Shown here: positions 41,016-51,336 of the stretch, piece by piece
Numbering within the stretch: the stretch's first letter is position 1
How the letters are laid out: every line of letters begins with the position of its first letter
Assembly: GCF_008369915.1 (NCBI RefSeq)
Contig: NZ_VSRN01000001.1
Location: forward strand, 1,830,001-1,894,000
DNA length: 64,000 nt
Direction of reading: 5' to 3'
From: Dyadobacter sp. UC 10
Lineage (GTDB): Bacteria; Bacteroidota; Bacteroidia; Cytophagales; Spirosomataceae
The notes under the pieces: model-generated
What the model was told of the DNA's origin: nothing
The model's input: the letters and a program-made list of their open reading frames with translations, nothing else
Databases searched by the model: none
Program-made: the position numbers and the translations under genes

Positions 41016-43466
41016 ATGTCAATGTATGTAATTAAGCGAGACGGTCGCCGCGAATCCGTAAAATTCGACAAAGTGACAGCCCGCATTGAAAAACTGAGCT
41101 ACGGCCTGGACACCAAGTACATTCAGCCGGTAGAGGTTGCTAAGAAGGTTGTGTCCGGCATTTACGATGGCGTAACCACTGCGGAGCTGGACAACCTGGC
41201 TGCTGAAACAGCTGCTTCCATGACAACCAAGCACCCGGATTACGCTATCCTTGCTGCCCGCGTCGCTATCTCAAATCTTCATAAGAACACATTGAAGTCG
41301 TTTTCGGCGACAATGAAGCGCTTGTTTACATACATTGATTCGAAGACTGGCGAAAACGCATCACTTATTTCCAAGGATGTTTATGAGGTAATCCGTCAGA
41401 ATGCTTCCCTTTTTGATTCTACTATCATATATGACCGGGATTATGCCTATGACTATTTTGGCTATAAAACCCTGGAGAAATCATATTTACTGAAAGTTGA
41501 CGGAAAAATTGTAGAGCGTCCGCAGCATATGCTGATGCGTGTGGCTGTCGGTATTCATCAGGAAGATGTGCAGGCTGCGATCGAAACGTACCATTTGCTT
41601 TCTGAAAAATGGTTTACGCACGCAACACCTACCCTATTCAATGCTGGAACTCCGAAGCCCCAAATGTCTTCGTGCTTTCTTCTGACCATGAAGGAAGACA
41701 GTATCAGCGGAATATATGATACCCTCAAAAATTGTGCGTTGATCTCTCAGTCTGCCGGTGGCATTGGATTGAGCATACATGATGTGCGTGCAACCGGTTC
41801 TTATATTAAAGGAACAAATGGACAATCAAATGGTATTGTCCCTATGCTCCGGGTTTTCAATGATACTGCGAGATATGTAGATCAGGGCGGCGGGAAGCGC
41901 AAAGGCTCCTTTGCAATATATATGGAACCCTGGCATGCCGATATTTTCGATTTCCTTGATCTTAAGAAAAATCATGGCAAGGAAGAACAGCGTGCACGCG
42001 ACCTTTTCTATGCGCTCTGGATTCCCGATTTGTTTATGAAACGCGTCGAGGCCAATGATACCTGGTCCCTGTTTGACCCGCACGAATGCCCCGGGCTTTC
42101 CGATACGCACAGTGAAGAGTTTGAAAAGCTGTATGAGCAATACGAACTGGAAGGAAAGGCGCGTAAAACGATTAAAGCGCAAGACCTTTGGTTTGCAATC
42201 ATGGAATCGCAGATCGAGACAGGTACTCCTTATATGTTGTACAAAGATCACGCAAACAGCAAATCCAACCAGCAAAACCTGGGTACGATCAAGTCTTCCA
42301 ACCTTTGTACTGAAATTATTGAATATACCGCACCGGACGAGGTAGCGGTTTGTAACCTTGCTTCCATTGCGTTGCCCAAATTCGTTGAGCAAGGTGCAGA
42401 TGGTTATATGCGGTTCGATCACCAGAAATTGTATGAAATCACGAAAGTGATCACACGCAACCTGAACAAAATCATTGATCTGAACTACTATCCTATTCCG
42501 GAAGCTGAAAAAAGCAATAAAAGACACAGACCGATCGGTATCGGCGTGCAAGGTCTGGCAGATGCATTCTGTTTGATGCGTATGCCATTTGATTCGGATG
42601 AAGCACGTCAGTTGAACAAGGATATTTTCGAGACCATTTATTTCGGATCAATGGAAGCATCCATGGAGCTCGCGATCCAGCATGGTCCGTACGAAACCTG
42701 GGCAGGCAGCCCGATTTCGAAAGGTATTTTCCAATTTGATATGTGGAATGTTACTCCGGACAGCAACCGCTGGGATTGGGGTAAAATGAGAAAGGATGTC
42801 ATCAAGTATGGTGTTCGCAACTCATTGTTATTGGCACCTATGCCGACTGCTTCCACCAGCCAGATCCTGGGTAATAATGAATGCTTCGAGCCGTTCACCT
42901 CTAACATTTATGTAAGAAGGGTTCTTTCGGGTGAATTTGTAGTAGTGAATAAATATTTGTTAAAAGATCTGGTGCGGCTGAATCTTTGGAATGAAGAAAT
43001 GAAAAACAACCTGGTACGTGCAAGCGGATCAGTGCAGGCAATTCCAAACATCCCCCAGAACATCAAAGAACTTTATAAAACGGCCTGGGAGATCAAGCAG
43101 CGAAGCCTGCTGGACATGTCAGCGGATCGTGGTGCATACATTTGCCAGTCACAGTCGCTGAACATCTTTATGGAGGAGGCAAACTTTGGTAAGCTTACCT
43201 CCATGCATTTCTATGCCTGGAAAAAAGGACTTAAAACAGGAATGTATTATTTACGTACACGTGCTGCTTCTGATCCGGTTCAGTTCACCGTAAGCAAGCA
43301 GGCAGAAGTACTCCTGGAACCTGCGACTGAGGTTGTTACAGAAAAAGAACTGAACTATATTCAGTATGCGGAAGAGCATGCGAAACCTGTGATGCCGCGT
43401 GACAATCGTTCTGACATGCAATGTTCACTGGATGATCCGGAGGGCTGTGAGGCTTGCGGAAGCTAA
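41016..43466 (+). CDS. nrdA: ribonucleoside-diphosphate reductase alpha subunit
   Basis: 816 residues. Catalytic subunit converting NDPs to dNDPs. An N-terminal ATP-cone ([17 protein letters not shown], residues 3-90) gives dATP inhibition. MSSCFLLTM and [11 protein letters not shown] carry two of the active-site cysteines, NLCTEI the third. [19 protein letters not shown] is the conserved segment of the barrel, and the tail [14 protein letters not shown] supplies the redox-active C-x-x-C that thioredoxin or glutaredoxin regenerates. The beta subunit gene is at 12842-13837. Confidence 0.97.
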   Translation: MSMYVIKRDGRRESVKFDKVTARIEKLSYGLDTKYIQPVEVAKKVVSGIYDGVTTAELDNLAAETAASMTTKHPDYAILAARVAISNLHKNTLKSFSATMKRLFTYIDSKTGENASLISKDVYEVIRQNASLFDSTIIYDRDYAYDYFGYKTLEKSYLLKVDGKIVERPQHMLMRVAVGIHQEDVQAAIETYHLLSEKWFTHATPTLFNAGTPKPQMSSCFLLTMKEDSISGIYDTLKNCALISQSAGGIGLSIHDVRATGSYIKGTNGQSNGIVPMLRVFNDTARYVDQGGGKRKGSFAIYMEPWHADIFDFLDLKKNHGKEEQRARDLFYALWIPDLFMKRVEANDTWSLFDPHECPGLSDTHSEEFEKLYEQYELEGKARKTIKAQDLWFAIMESQIETGTPYMLYKDHANSKSNQQNLGTIKSSNLCTEIIEYTAPDEVAVCNLASIALPKFVEQGADGYMRFDHQKLYEITKVITRNLNKIIDLNYYPIPEAEKSNKRHRPIGIGVQGLADAFCLMRMPFDSDEARQLNKDIFETIYFGSMEASMELAIQHGPYETWAGSPISKGIFQFDMWNVTPDSNRWDWGKMRKDVIKYGVRNSLLLAPMPTASTSQILGNNECFEPFTSNIYVRRVLSGEFVVVNKYLLKDLVRLNLWNEEMKNNLVRASGSVQAIPNIPQNIKELYKTAWEIKQRSLLDMSADRGAYICQSQSLNIFMEEANFGKLTSMHFYAWKKGLKTGMYYLRTRAASDPVQFTVSKQAEVLLEPATEVVTEKELNYIQYAEEHAKPVMPRDNRSDMQCSLDDPEGCEACGS

Positions 43467-43557
43467 GCGCAATCCGGCAACATGAAAGATTGACATTTCT
43501 ATACTTAGCCACAGCCTGTCGCCTTTAGAGGCTGTAAGTAAGTTATCATAGGTTAAA

Positions 43558-43757
43558 AAAATGTGTCCATTTGAAAGTTTATGTCCAAGCGACAAGAACT
43601 TTCCAAATGGGCACATTTTGTTTCTTCCGGGGCTTGCTGCTCTTTTTGTTTTCTGGATGCGAGATTCGATTTACCAGTCATAAAAAATTTCAAAAAATAT
43701 GTGACCAATCCGAAAAGCCTACGTCTAAATGGCAAAACTTTTCAAATGGACACATTT
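43558..43757. repeat. diverged tandem duplication covering the 5' end of the YD-repeat gene
   Basis: The motif AACTTTYCAAATGGRCACATTT occurs at 43597-43619 and 43736-43757, and in inverted form at 43558-43580. Similarity between the two direct copies extends beyond the motif (about 80 nt, through GTTGCTTGTTTTCCTGG in copy 2 and the corresponding segment in copy 1), so an old duplication of the gene's start region is likely. The second copy overlaps the chosen start codon. Confidence 0.5.
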
Positions 43758-46700
43758 ACCCTTTCTCGAAGGTCTCGCAAGTTGCTTGTTTTCCTGGCGG
43801 TTATTAGCATTTCACCATCCATTCTGGCACAAATTCCGGCCGCGCCCAAAACCCTCCAAAGTCCGGCAGCCGCTGCATTTAGCACTCATGGAGACATTCC
43901 GGTTTCCCTTTTCACGGGAAAGCCCGATATCAATGTCAACCTGCATACGATTACCGACCACAAGCTGGAAATTCCGATCGCATTAAACTACGATGCTTCC
44001 GGCGTGCGACCGGATGCACATCCAGGTTGGGTCGGACTGAATTTCAACTTGTCAACACATTACGCGGTAACCCGCACCATCAGGGATGGGCCGGATGATT
44101 GCCCATACCAGGATAGCCGGGGGAAATTGGGGTATTTTCTTGCAGCCGGCCTTGTTAATGATAATAACTGGAATACATCTGCCGGCATCAAATCCATCGT
44201 AGACAACAGCTTTCTCGGCCGTGACCTGGAACCGGATGAATTTGCATTTAACCTGCCCGGCATTTCGGGGAAATTTTATTGGGGCCACGACGGAAAATTC
44301 AAAGTACTCTGTGACAGGCCCGTCAAAGTCAAACTGAGTTCCAATGTTATCGACACCGCGCCCCCATTTATTCCCCCTTCCAACACACATATCACTGCCA
44401 ACTATTTTAGCGTCTGGCGAAACGAGCCGAATTACCGGCTGCATGCGAAAGGGTTTATTATAACGGATGAATCCGGCAATAAATACGAGTTTGGCGGCAG
44501 CAATGCTTTTGCCGAGTACGGTATAGACTTTTTCGCTCAAGGTGCCGAAACGTGGAATTGCAATGCCTGGTATCTCAAATCTATTACCCAGGTCACCGGC
44601 CAGGTCACGAATTTTACTTACGAAAGAGGCGCAATGGTGGCGCAAATGTATTTTTCTCTTTACCAGGGCCAGTACAAAGTCGGTGGCGGCGGGTTTCTGG
44701 ATGCCGAATGCGAAAACAACCCCTCGCTCTTTCCGGTGAATGGCCCTGTCAATGGAAAACTAATCTCTCCTATCTATTTAAAAGAAATTTCCGGGACAAA
44801 TTATAAGGTTAAATTCACATCTACTCAAAGTATGGATCTGCGCTACGACGAAGCAATTTTTGCTCCCTATGTGAATTGGAATAAAAGCCCTCTTGGAAAT
44901 AACAATCAGACACACAATATTTTATTGTATTTATATTCCTGTTACTATCCGGTCAGGTCGCCATCCTGTGTCGAGACTGACCCGCCGCTGGCCGATCTGC
45001 TGGCCACGCTGCAATGGCGCAAGCTGGACAAAATCGAAATCCAGACACCAGGTGGGGTCACCGTTAAAGAATTCGGTTTTACTTACAATAATTTACCCAA
45101 CGAACGGTTGATGCTGCAAAGCGTTCAGGAGAAGTCGGGAGCGAAAGTGGTTCCGCCTTATGTATTCAGTTATTTCAGTTCGCCCGGGGTCTCCCTTCCA
45201 TTTTATGCCCGCTCGCATACCGATCATTGGGGATTCAATAATGGTAAACCGATCACCGCCCCTGATTTTTCGATACCGAACTTTTATACCGCCTATGGAG
45301 ATACCTTTCGCTCGCCAGATGCCGACAGCAAATATGTAAAAGCAGGTTCGCTAACCAGGATCAAGTACCCGACCGGAGGCATGACGGACTTTGTTTTTGA
45401 GCCTCATACGTATTCCAAAGAGGTAAAACTGGCGAGGTGGACCGGCCTTGATTCCTATCCTTCCAACAAGCTGGCGGGTGGCTTGCGGGTCCGGGAAATC
45501 AAAAGTTATGACCCAAACATCGCCGGATCGGAAGTAGTAAAAACATACAGCTACGTTGCTGGCTTTAATCCGTTGATACCTAATGCTGCTTTGCTTTCCA
45601 GCGGGGTTTTAGGTGGAAAAGCCCAATATTATTTTACGGGCTACACGCCAAAGCCCAATGACAATTTTACGTATACCCAAAATATTTTCTCGACGCAGTC
45701 GGTACTTCCCGGCTCGGAAAATAGTTACGGATCGCACATCGGCTATTCGGAAGTGGTAGAAGCTACCTCGACCGGGGGCTGGACAGTCCATAAATTTTCA
45801 AATTTCGACAACGGATACCTGGATACGCAGGCTTCAGGGACTTTGCAAACAGGTTTTACAGCTTATCAGCCTTACAATAGCACGGCTAACCAGCGCGGGA
45901 AAAAGCTTTCAGAAGAAAAATATCATGCAAATGGAAGCAGGGTAAGTAAAAACGTTTACCAATATGCATTAACCGGAGCGCTTGCGGACTATTCTGCCCG
46001 TGCCGAAAGGACATTGCTCACCTATTTATGCGACGGTGATCACCGGGTTTATGAAGGTACTGCCTATCTGATCGATGTACGTCCATTCCTGCCTTCCCAG
46101 GAAGTTTATACGATATATGATCAGGATAATCCTGCTCAATATAGTGCGGCGACTACCAAAAACTATAAATACTGGCCGAATGGGCAACTGCATATACAAA
46201 GTGAAACAGACAGTCGCGGGGAAGAGATCAAAACGCGCTACCAGTACCCGCCGAATTTCCCGGATGCGGTCCATGTGGCGATGACGTCCCGGAATCAGAT
46301 TGGCACAGCCAGTTCAACATTGACTTATACCGGACCAGACAACGCGCCTGTCACGCTCAGGCAGCAACAGGTGGACTTTGGATTATTTAATGGTTTTTAT
46401 TTACCCAAAAAGGTCTCTTCCGGCGTCGGCACGGTGCTGCCGGTCACATTGAGCAGCGATATCGACTTTTTAACTTATGACATACGGGGCAACCTGCTTA
46501 CTTACAAGGAAAGAAACGGGATGAACACCAAGCTGGAATATTTTGGCCCGGCTGATGTAGGGAAAACCGACCTTTTGAAGAAAAGGACCGTTTCTGACGG
46601 AGCGGCAGAGGCTCAGGCGGTGAGCTACGATCACAAAACCCTGGCGGGCATCCAAAGCATCACCGACCCGAATTCCAAGGCAACGTTCTATGAATATGAC

Positions 46701-47390
46701 GAGTTGGGCAGGCTTGCCAATATCCGGGACAATAATGCCGGCGGCGTGGTGCGGGCCTCTTACTGCTACAATTACGCCGGTCAGCCTACTCCTTGCACAG
46801 CCCTTGCACCGACGGGAAGCATTGCGGCGTCCAGCCTGGTGCTCATCGCGAGCGAGTTGCCGCTGCCTGTTACATTGATCCGTTTCGAGGCAGTAAAAAA
46901 GGAAGCCATAGCTGTGCTGACCTGGACCACCTCTTTCGAAACCAATGCGGACAGGTTTGAAATCGAGCATAGTGAAAATGGCAAAACCTGGAAACAACTC
47001 GGGATCGTCATGGCTGCCGGAGAAAGTACAGACGATCATACCTATTCATTTGATGACAGCAAGCCCCTAAAAGGAGAAAACCTTTACAGGCTTAAAATGG
47101 TGGACCGTGACGACACCTTTGCGTATAGCCAGATACGCAGCCTGGTGTTCAGCGACAGTGAAGCAGAGATTTACCCCAACCCAGTGAGTGTAGGAAAGAA
47201 ACTGAACCTGACGATCGGCGACCTGGGCACGGTGCGCAGTATTCAATTTTTTGATAGTGCCGGCAAGATGGTTTTGCAATCCCCCGTGGCCCGCACAATC
47301 GATACAGACCGGCTTATCCCCGGCCTCTACATCATGCAAATCACTTTTCTGGATGGAAGCGTCAGCACGCATCGGGTTGTAAAACAGTAA
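43746..47390 (+). CDS. secreted YD-repeat-type protein with T9SS sorting domain
   Basis: 1214 residues from ATG 43746 (MDTFTLSRRSRKLLVFLAV), which gives a signal peptide ending ILAQ. An open frame continues upstream to 43581 but encodes no signal and is likely duplicated start DNA. The body begins IPAAPKTLQSPAAAAFS and GDIPVSLFTGKPDINVNL, the layout I recall for large proteins encoded before Bacteroidota RHS genes. YD-like repeats appear near residues 900-1000 (TYDIRGNLLTYKERNGMNT, YEYDELGRLANIRDNNAG). The end has a fibronectin-like domain and the T9SS type A sorting domain (IYPNPVSVGKKLNL to THRVVKQ), so it crosses the outer membrane by T9SS. Function unknown; likely works with the RHS protein 35 nt downstream. 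Confidence 0.82.
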   Translation: MDTFTLSRRSRKLLVFLAVISISPSILAQIPAAPKTLQSPAAAAFSTHGDIPVSLFTGKPDINVNLHTITDHKLEIPIALNYDASGVRPDAHPGWVGLNFNLSTHYAVTRTIRDGPDDCPYQDSRGKLGYFLAAGLVNDNNWNTSAGIKSIVDNSFLGRDLEPDEFAFNLPGISGKFYWGHDGKFKVLCDRPVKVKLSSNVIDTAPPFIPPSNTHITANYFSVWRNEPNYRLHAKGFIITDESGNKYEFGGSNAFAEYGIDFFAQGAETWNCNAWYLKSITQVTGQVTNFTYERGAMVAQMYFSLYQGQYKVGGGGFLDAECENNPSLFPVNGPVNGKLISPIYLKEISGTNYKVKFTSTQSMDLRYDEAIFAPYVNWNKSPLGNNNQTHNILLYLYSCYYPVRSPSCVETDPPLADLLATLQWRKLDKIEIQTPGGVTVKEFGFTYNNLPNERLMLQSVQEKSGAKVVPPYVFSYFSSPGVSLPFYARSHTDHWGFNNGKPITAPDFSIPNFYTAYGDTFRSPDADSKYVKAGSLTRIKYPTGGMTDFVFEPHTYSKEVKLARWTGLDSYPSNKLAGGLRVREIKSYDPNIAGSEVVKTYSYVAGFNPLIPNAALLSSGVLGGKAQYYFTGYTPKPNDNFTYTQNIFSTQSVLPGSENSYGSHIGYSEVVEATSTGGWTVHKFSNFDNGYLDTQASGTLQTGFTAYQPYNSTANQRGKKLSEEKYHANGSRVSKNVYQYALTGALADYSARAERTLLTYLCDGDHRVYEGTAYLIDVRPFLPSQEVYTIYDQDNPAQYSAATTKNYKYWPNGQLHIQSETDSRGEEIKTRYQYPPNFPDAVHVAMTSRNQIGTASSTLTYTGPDNAPVTLRQQQVDFGLFNGFYLPKKVSSGVGTVLPVTLSSDIDFLTYDIRGNLLTYKERNGMNTKLEYFGPADVGKTDLLKKRTVSDGAAEAQAVSYDHKTLAGIQSITDPNSKATFYEYDELGRLANIRDNNAGGVVRASYCYNYAGQPTPCTALAPTGSIAASSLVLIASELPLPVTLIRFEAVKKEAIAVLTWTTSFETNADRFEIEHSENGKTWKQLGIVMAAGESTDDHTYSFDDSKPLKGENLYRLKMVDRDDTFAYSQIRSLVFSDSEAEIYPNPVSVGKKLNLTIGDLGTVRSIQFFDSAGKMVLQSPVARTIDTDRLIPGLYIMQITFLDGSVSTHRVVKQ

Positions 47391-47425
47391 TTATCACACA
47401 TTAGTCTAAAATTATCTTTTCTGAA

Positions 47426-50400
47426 ATGAAACAGATCGTCCTATTTTTCCTAACAATGCTCACTATCCCGAGCGGAGCACACGGGCAGCAGACAAATGCC
47501 AGAAACTACATTATTTCAAGAACCTATAAACAAGCTGGTGCCAATGCGAATGATGTGAGTAAAGTGACCACGCAGGTCCGGTATCTGGACGGGCTGGGCA
47601 GGCCGCTTCAGAATGTAGCCGTCGGGCAAAGCCCGGCTGGTACGGACCTGATACAGCCCATCGCATTTGACGCGGCGGGCAGGCAGCCTGCCCAATTTTT
47701 GTCTTATGTCGCAGGTGGCAACGGAGCATTCAAAAGCAACGCGGTCGCGGACGCTGCCGCCTGGTATGCTGACCCTTCAAATCCCGCAGGATTGACTAAC
47801 TACGGACTTTTGGACGTCAGCGCTCCGCAGAACGACTTTACATTCGAAACATCGCCTCTCAGCCGGGTGATCGGCGACCAGGCTCCGGGAGCCAGAAGCA
47901 ATACCGCAGTCATCAAGTACAAGACTAACTGCTGCGGTGAGCTGAAAAGGTACGATTACAACAAGGCGGGTAATACCATTGTAGAAAATGGCGGGTATGC
48001 TCCCGGAACAGTCACCTATATTTTCAAAACTGATGAGAATTATAAACAAACCAAAGAATACTACGATTTGTCGGGCAGGCTGATCTGCCGCCAGCAGCTG
48101 GTCGATCCGGCGCCTGGTCCAGGGAATGTTACCTTGTTCACTTATTATGTTTACGACAACATCGGCTTGCTTCGCGCAGTTTTACAGCCCGGGTTTCAAT
48201 CTGAAAATTCGCTGGCCAACCAGGCTTTTACCTATGACTACGATGCGCGTGGGCGGGTGATCGTAAAAAATATCCCTGGCGGGGGCAAAATCGAAATCGT
48301 ATACGATCAGTATGACCGGCCGGCGCTCACGCGCGATGCCAACCAGCTGTCGCGGAATGTATGGGGTTTTACCAAATACGATGCGCTCAACCGGCCGGTC
48401 GCAACCGGGGAAATCCCCGGCAGCGAACTGCGTTCCGACTGGGCCGCGAAAGTGGATATCGGCGCGCAGCACCACGAAAACCGGAACAATGCCGTGACCG
48501 CCGGATACTCGCTTAACCTGACGGCGCCCGCTTCGACCACGGAGGCGCATTTGCTGACGATCACTTTTTACGACAATTATACATTTTCTAAGCCAGCGCA
48601 GCTGAATTACGTAGCGGCCTACTATACTTCCAACAATGCGAATGTGAAAGGCCAGACCACCGGCGGGCGGGTGCGCGTATTGCCCGGTGACGGCAGCGCG
48701 GGAGGCTGGCTCACCAGCGTGACCTATTACGACCCCGAATACCGGCAGATACAGGTAACAAGGCAGCTGCACGACCTGGGGGCCAATGCATTTGAGCGGT
48801 TATCCACCCAATACAAATATGACCTGGCGCCGGTGATCGCCGAACAAAAGACGGAGCAGGCGCCCGCAGGCGTAGTCGCCAATGCACATACGGCCATTTA
48901 TACGTACGACCATGCCGACCGGCTGCTGTTGGTCAAAGAAAAAGTTACCATTGGTGCGAAAACCAAAGAAGCCTACACCCTGGCGCAGCGCTACACGCCT
49001 TTGGGAGCGCTGAAAAGCAAGTGGTTCCACGCTTACCCCGCCAGCAACGGGCTTGCCTACCGAACCCGCACAGATTACACCAGCAACATCAGGGGATGGC
49101 TTACCGACGGCGCCAATGTGTATCGAAAGAAACTGGAAGGGCCCGATTTGCCATTTTTTGCTTTCACGGTCGATTACCTGAGCGGGACTATTTATACCAA
49201 TGGTAATATCACTTCCATGTCCTGGAAAGGCAGGGATGAGGCTGCGTTTACCAAAGGCCTCACGTTTTCCTACGACGGCGCCAACCGGCTGCTCGGCTCG
49301 ACAGGGATCGGCACGTATAAAGAAACCGAATCGGGCATCCAGTACGACCTGAACGGCAATATCAAAAAGCTGACCCGCAAGGATGCAGCCGGCGCAACCA
49401 TCGATAACCTGACTTACAATTACACAGGTAACAGGCTGAGCTCGGTAGCAGATGCGGGAACAGCCGCAGGCGTGAAGACAGGGACAAGCAATTACATTTA
49501 TGATGCAAACGGGAACACGACTACGGACGAAACCCACGCCGCCACCCTCACCTACAGTTATCTGAACCTGCCCAGAACCGTCACCGTAGCCGGCAAGGCA
49601 TATCGCTACGATTACGATGCCAGCGGCACGAAGCATAAATATTATGCGGTCAATGCAGCAGACACCGTTCTCATCAAGTATGCCGGGCGGTTTGAATATG
49701 ACAAGAACAACACAGTAAAACGCGTTCATACCACCGAAGGCCAGGTAGTTCGGAGCGGCGATACGCTGAGGTTTGATTATTTCCTGAAAGATCATCTTGG
49801 CAATGTGCGGATTGTATTTAATGAACTTGGAAGTACTTTGCAAAAAACGGATTATTATCCGTTTGGGTTGGAGATTGATAGGAATAATCCGGTACAGCCT
49901 CAGAACGCAAGAAATTCTGTCAACCGCTACAACTTCTTGGGCCGTGAGAGCCAGCCGGAAACGGGGTATATGGATTTGATGAAGCGGTTCTATGATCCGG
50001 CCATTGGCAGGTTCACCAGTGTTGACCCTGTTATTGCTGGTCAGGAAAACTACTCTACATACCAATACGGCTGGAATAATCCTATCTTGCGGAGTGACCC
50101 AAACGGGGATTGTCCTGAATGTGATGACGAAGCCGGTCAAATCGGCATGATGATTGGACCAGTAGTGATGAGCGTTGGGAACTCAATTAGGACCCTTGCA
50201 TATAATGCTGGTGACGCATTAGGTATTACTCCTGCCAGAAAGGGTATGAAGTGGGAGGCAGTCGAAAAAAGAGTCGGCGACAGCTACGAGACCACAATGG
50301 AGCAAGTACCCCGGCAAGGATTTTTGAAGGATGCCGGAGGACATTTATTGGATGGGGTGAATGCAATGTCTGCCGTTTCGCCAGCTGGTGGAACTACCAG

Positions 50401-50755
50401 TAGCCTAGTGGCTAAAACCGCACCTAACGCCGTTGTAACAAGCACCGTTGCGAAAGCAGGAAAAGATGCAATTCAAGTTGCTGGCGAAATCAAAATATCT
50501 AATATAAAGGACGCTTTACGAAAGGCTTACGCCGAACTTGGAATTCCCGGGGCATTACCAAAAGGGGAAAAAGGGAAATTTGGTAGTCCAACTGCTGGTA
50601 ATTCAAAAAAAGGATATAGGCTTGATCCTGGTCATCCCGACAGGCGAAAGGGACATGATGAATCTGTACCTCATATAAATTATTGGGATTGGACTGCTGG
50701 AAAAAAAGATAGAGGTGGCAAATATGGTGCTATACCTTTGGTAGATCCTAAATAA
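47426..50755 (+). CDS. RHS repeat protein with DUF6443 and C-terminal toxin-like domain
   Basis: 1109 residues. Signal peptide MKQIVLFFLTMLTIPSGAHG; DUF6443 (about 27-150, including VRYLDGLGRPLQNVAVGQSP); RHS/YD repeats (YDYDARGRVIVKNIPGG, TYDGANRL-type units) to residue 780. The RHS core covers 785-895: RFDYFLKDHLGNVR, DYYPFGLEI, KRFYDPAIGRFTSVDP, SDPNGD. Beyond the core is a variable tail of about 215 residues ending in GYRLDPGHPDRRKGHDES-PHINYWDW-GGKYGAIPL, a pattern of conserved R, D, H, W that suggests an enzymatic toxin domain. RHS shells encapsulate and deliver such tails. No sorting domain is visible, so export beyond the signal peptide is unclear. Followed after 14 nt by a putative immunity gene. 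Confidence 0.88.
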   Translation: MKQIVLFFLTMLTIPSGAHGQQTNARNYIISRTYKQAGANANDVSKVTTQVRYLDGLGRPLQNVAVGQSPAGTDLIQPIAFDAAGRQPAQFLSYVAGGNGAFKSNAVADAAAWYADPSNPAGLTNYGLLDVSAPQNDFTFETSPLSRVIGDQAPGARSNTAVIKYKTNCCGELKRYDYNKAGNTIVENGGYAPGTVTYIFKTDENYKQTKEYYDLSGRLICRQQLVDPAPGPGNVTLFTYYVYDNIGLLRAVLQPGFQSENSLANQAFTYDYDARGRVIVKNIPGGGKIEIVYDQYDRPALTRDANQLSRNVWGFTKYDALNRPVATGEIPGSELRSDWAAKVDIGAQHHENRNNAVTAGYSLNLTAPASTTEAHLLTITFYDNYTFSKPAQLNYVAAYYTSNNANVKGQTTGGRVRVLPGDGSAGGWLTSVTYYDPEYRQIQVTRQLHDLGANAFERLSTQYKYDLAPVIAEQKTEQAPAGVVANAHTAIYTYDHADRLLLVKEKVTIGAKTKEAYTLAQRYTPLGALKSKWFHAYPASNGLAYRTRTDYTSNIRGWLTDGANVYRKKLEGPDLPFFAFTVDYLSGTIYTNGNITSMSWKGRDEAAFTKGLTFSYDGANRLLGSTGIGTYKETESGIQYDLNGNIKKLTRKDAAGATIDNLTYNYTGNRLSSVADAGTAAGVKTGTSNYIYDANGNTTTDETHAATLTYSYLNLPRTVTVAGKAYRYDYDASGTKHKYYAVNAADTVLIKYAGRFEYDKNNTVKRVHTTEGQVVRSGDTLRFDYFLKDHLGNVRIVFNELGSTLQKTDYYPFGLEIDRNNPVQPQNARNSVNRYNFLGRESQPETGYMDLMKRFYDPAIGRFTSVDPVIAGQENYSTYQYGWNNPILRSDPNGDCPECDDEAGQIGMMIGPVVMSVGNSIRTLAYNAGDALGITPARKGMKWEAVEKRVGDSYETTMEQVPRQGFLKDAGGHLLDGVNAMSAVSPAGGTTSSLVAKTAPNAVVTSTVAKAGKDAIQVAGEIKISNIKDALRKAYAELGIPGALPKGEKGKFGSPTAGNSKKGYRLDPGHPDRRKGHDESVPHINYWDWTAGKKDRGGKYGAIPLVDPK

Positions 50756-50769
50756 ATTTGGTTAAAGTC

Positions 50770-51195
50770 ATGGAACATTTTAAAAAAGAACTGTTTTTCC
50801 AAGAACATAACGCTCATATCTCCTGTCAACCAATATCTAATAGCGAAATGCTATTTTTAAATGGTTTTTTGGAGCAGCGATATGGTATAAATAACTCCAT
50901 CAATGGCAATTTCTTTAAAGTTTTACTAAAGAAGTTGTCCTATAAAAAAGAATATGATGGCGTTGACACTTCTCTTGAAATAGAGGCTGTTTTTCAAGAT
51001 TTAGCACTACAAAATGACTCAGAGGTATTTGTTATCTGGAATTATCCTGGTGACATGGACAAGTTTGATCTAAGCTATTTGCTAAAATATTGGGAGGATA
51101 TTTGGTTTAGTGTGTCTGATGAAGCTATTGGTATATTCTTCCCAGTAATGGATAGGATCATTGTAGTTACGCATTATAATGTAATTTACTATTGA
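50770..51195 (+). CDS. putative immunity protein for the RHS toxin tail
   Basis: 141 residues from ATG 50770 (MEHFKKELFF); an in-frame TTG 12 nt earlier is possible. No family recognised. It is acidic, soluble and rich in Phe and Tyr, with no signal peptide or membrane span, so it would protect the cytoplasm. The call rests on position: it starts 14 nt after the toxin stop codon and is followed by a terminator. AT-rich composition, unlike the GC-richer RHS gene before it, supports recent acquisition of the tip and immunity unit. Confidence 0.55.
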   Translation: MEHFKKELFFQEHNAHISCQPISNSEMLFLNGFLEQRYGINNSINGNFFKVLLKKLSYKKEYDGVDTSLEIEAVFQDLALQNDSEVFVIWNYPGDMDKFDLSYLLKYWEDIWFSVSDEAIGIFFPVMDRIIVVTHYNVIYY

Positions 51196-51211
51196 TACTT
51201 ACAAACTTATT

Positions 51212-51255
51212 GTATAACAGAACAGGCTCCGGAACCAAAGCCTGTTCTGTTATAC
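51212..51255 (+). terminator. 17-bp perfect hairpin after immunity gene 1
   Basis: GTATAACAGAACAGGCT (51212-51228) and AGCCTGTTCTGTTATAC (51239-51255) pair perfectly around a 10-nt loop. No long T-run follows. The sequence just after it (ending CCTTTTGGCATT) is shared with the junction at 54165-54190, so the hairpin may be part of a larger recurring junction. Confidence 0.65.
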
Positions 51256-51336
51256 AGCATATGACCTTTTGGCATTTAAATCACGTATCAAGGCCAGCTA
51301 GTCCCGAGCGGCGACACGCTGCGTTTCGATTATTTT

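Noticed and set aside
41826..42551. 241-codon minus-strand frame within nrdA
   Set aside because: Antisense to a universally conserved catalytic subunit, with no domain visible.
48800..50140. 446-codon open frame on the minus strand inside the RHS gene
   Set aside because: It lies antisense to a clearly conserved RHS core. The translation has no recognisable motif; long antisense frames are common in GC-rich repeated genes.
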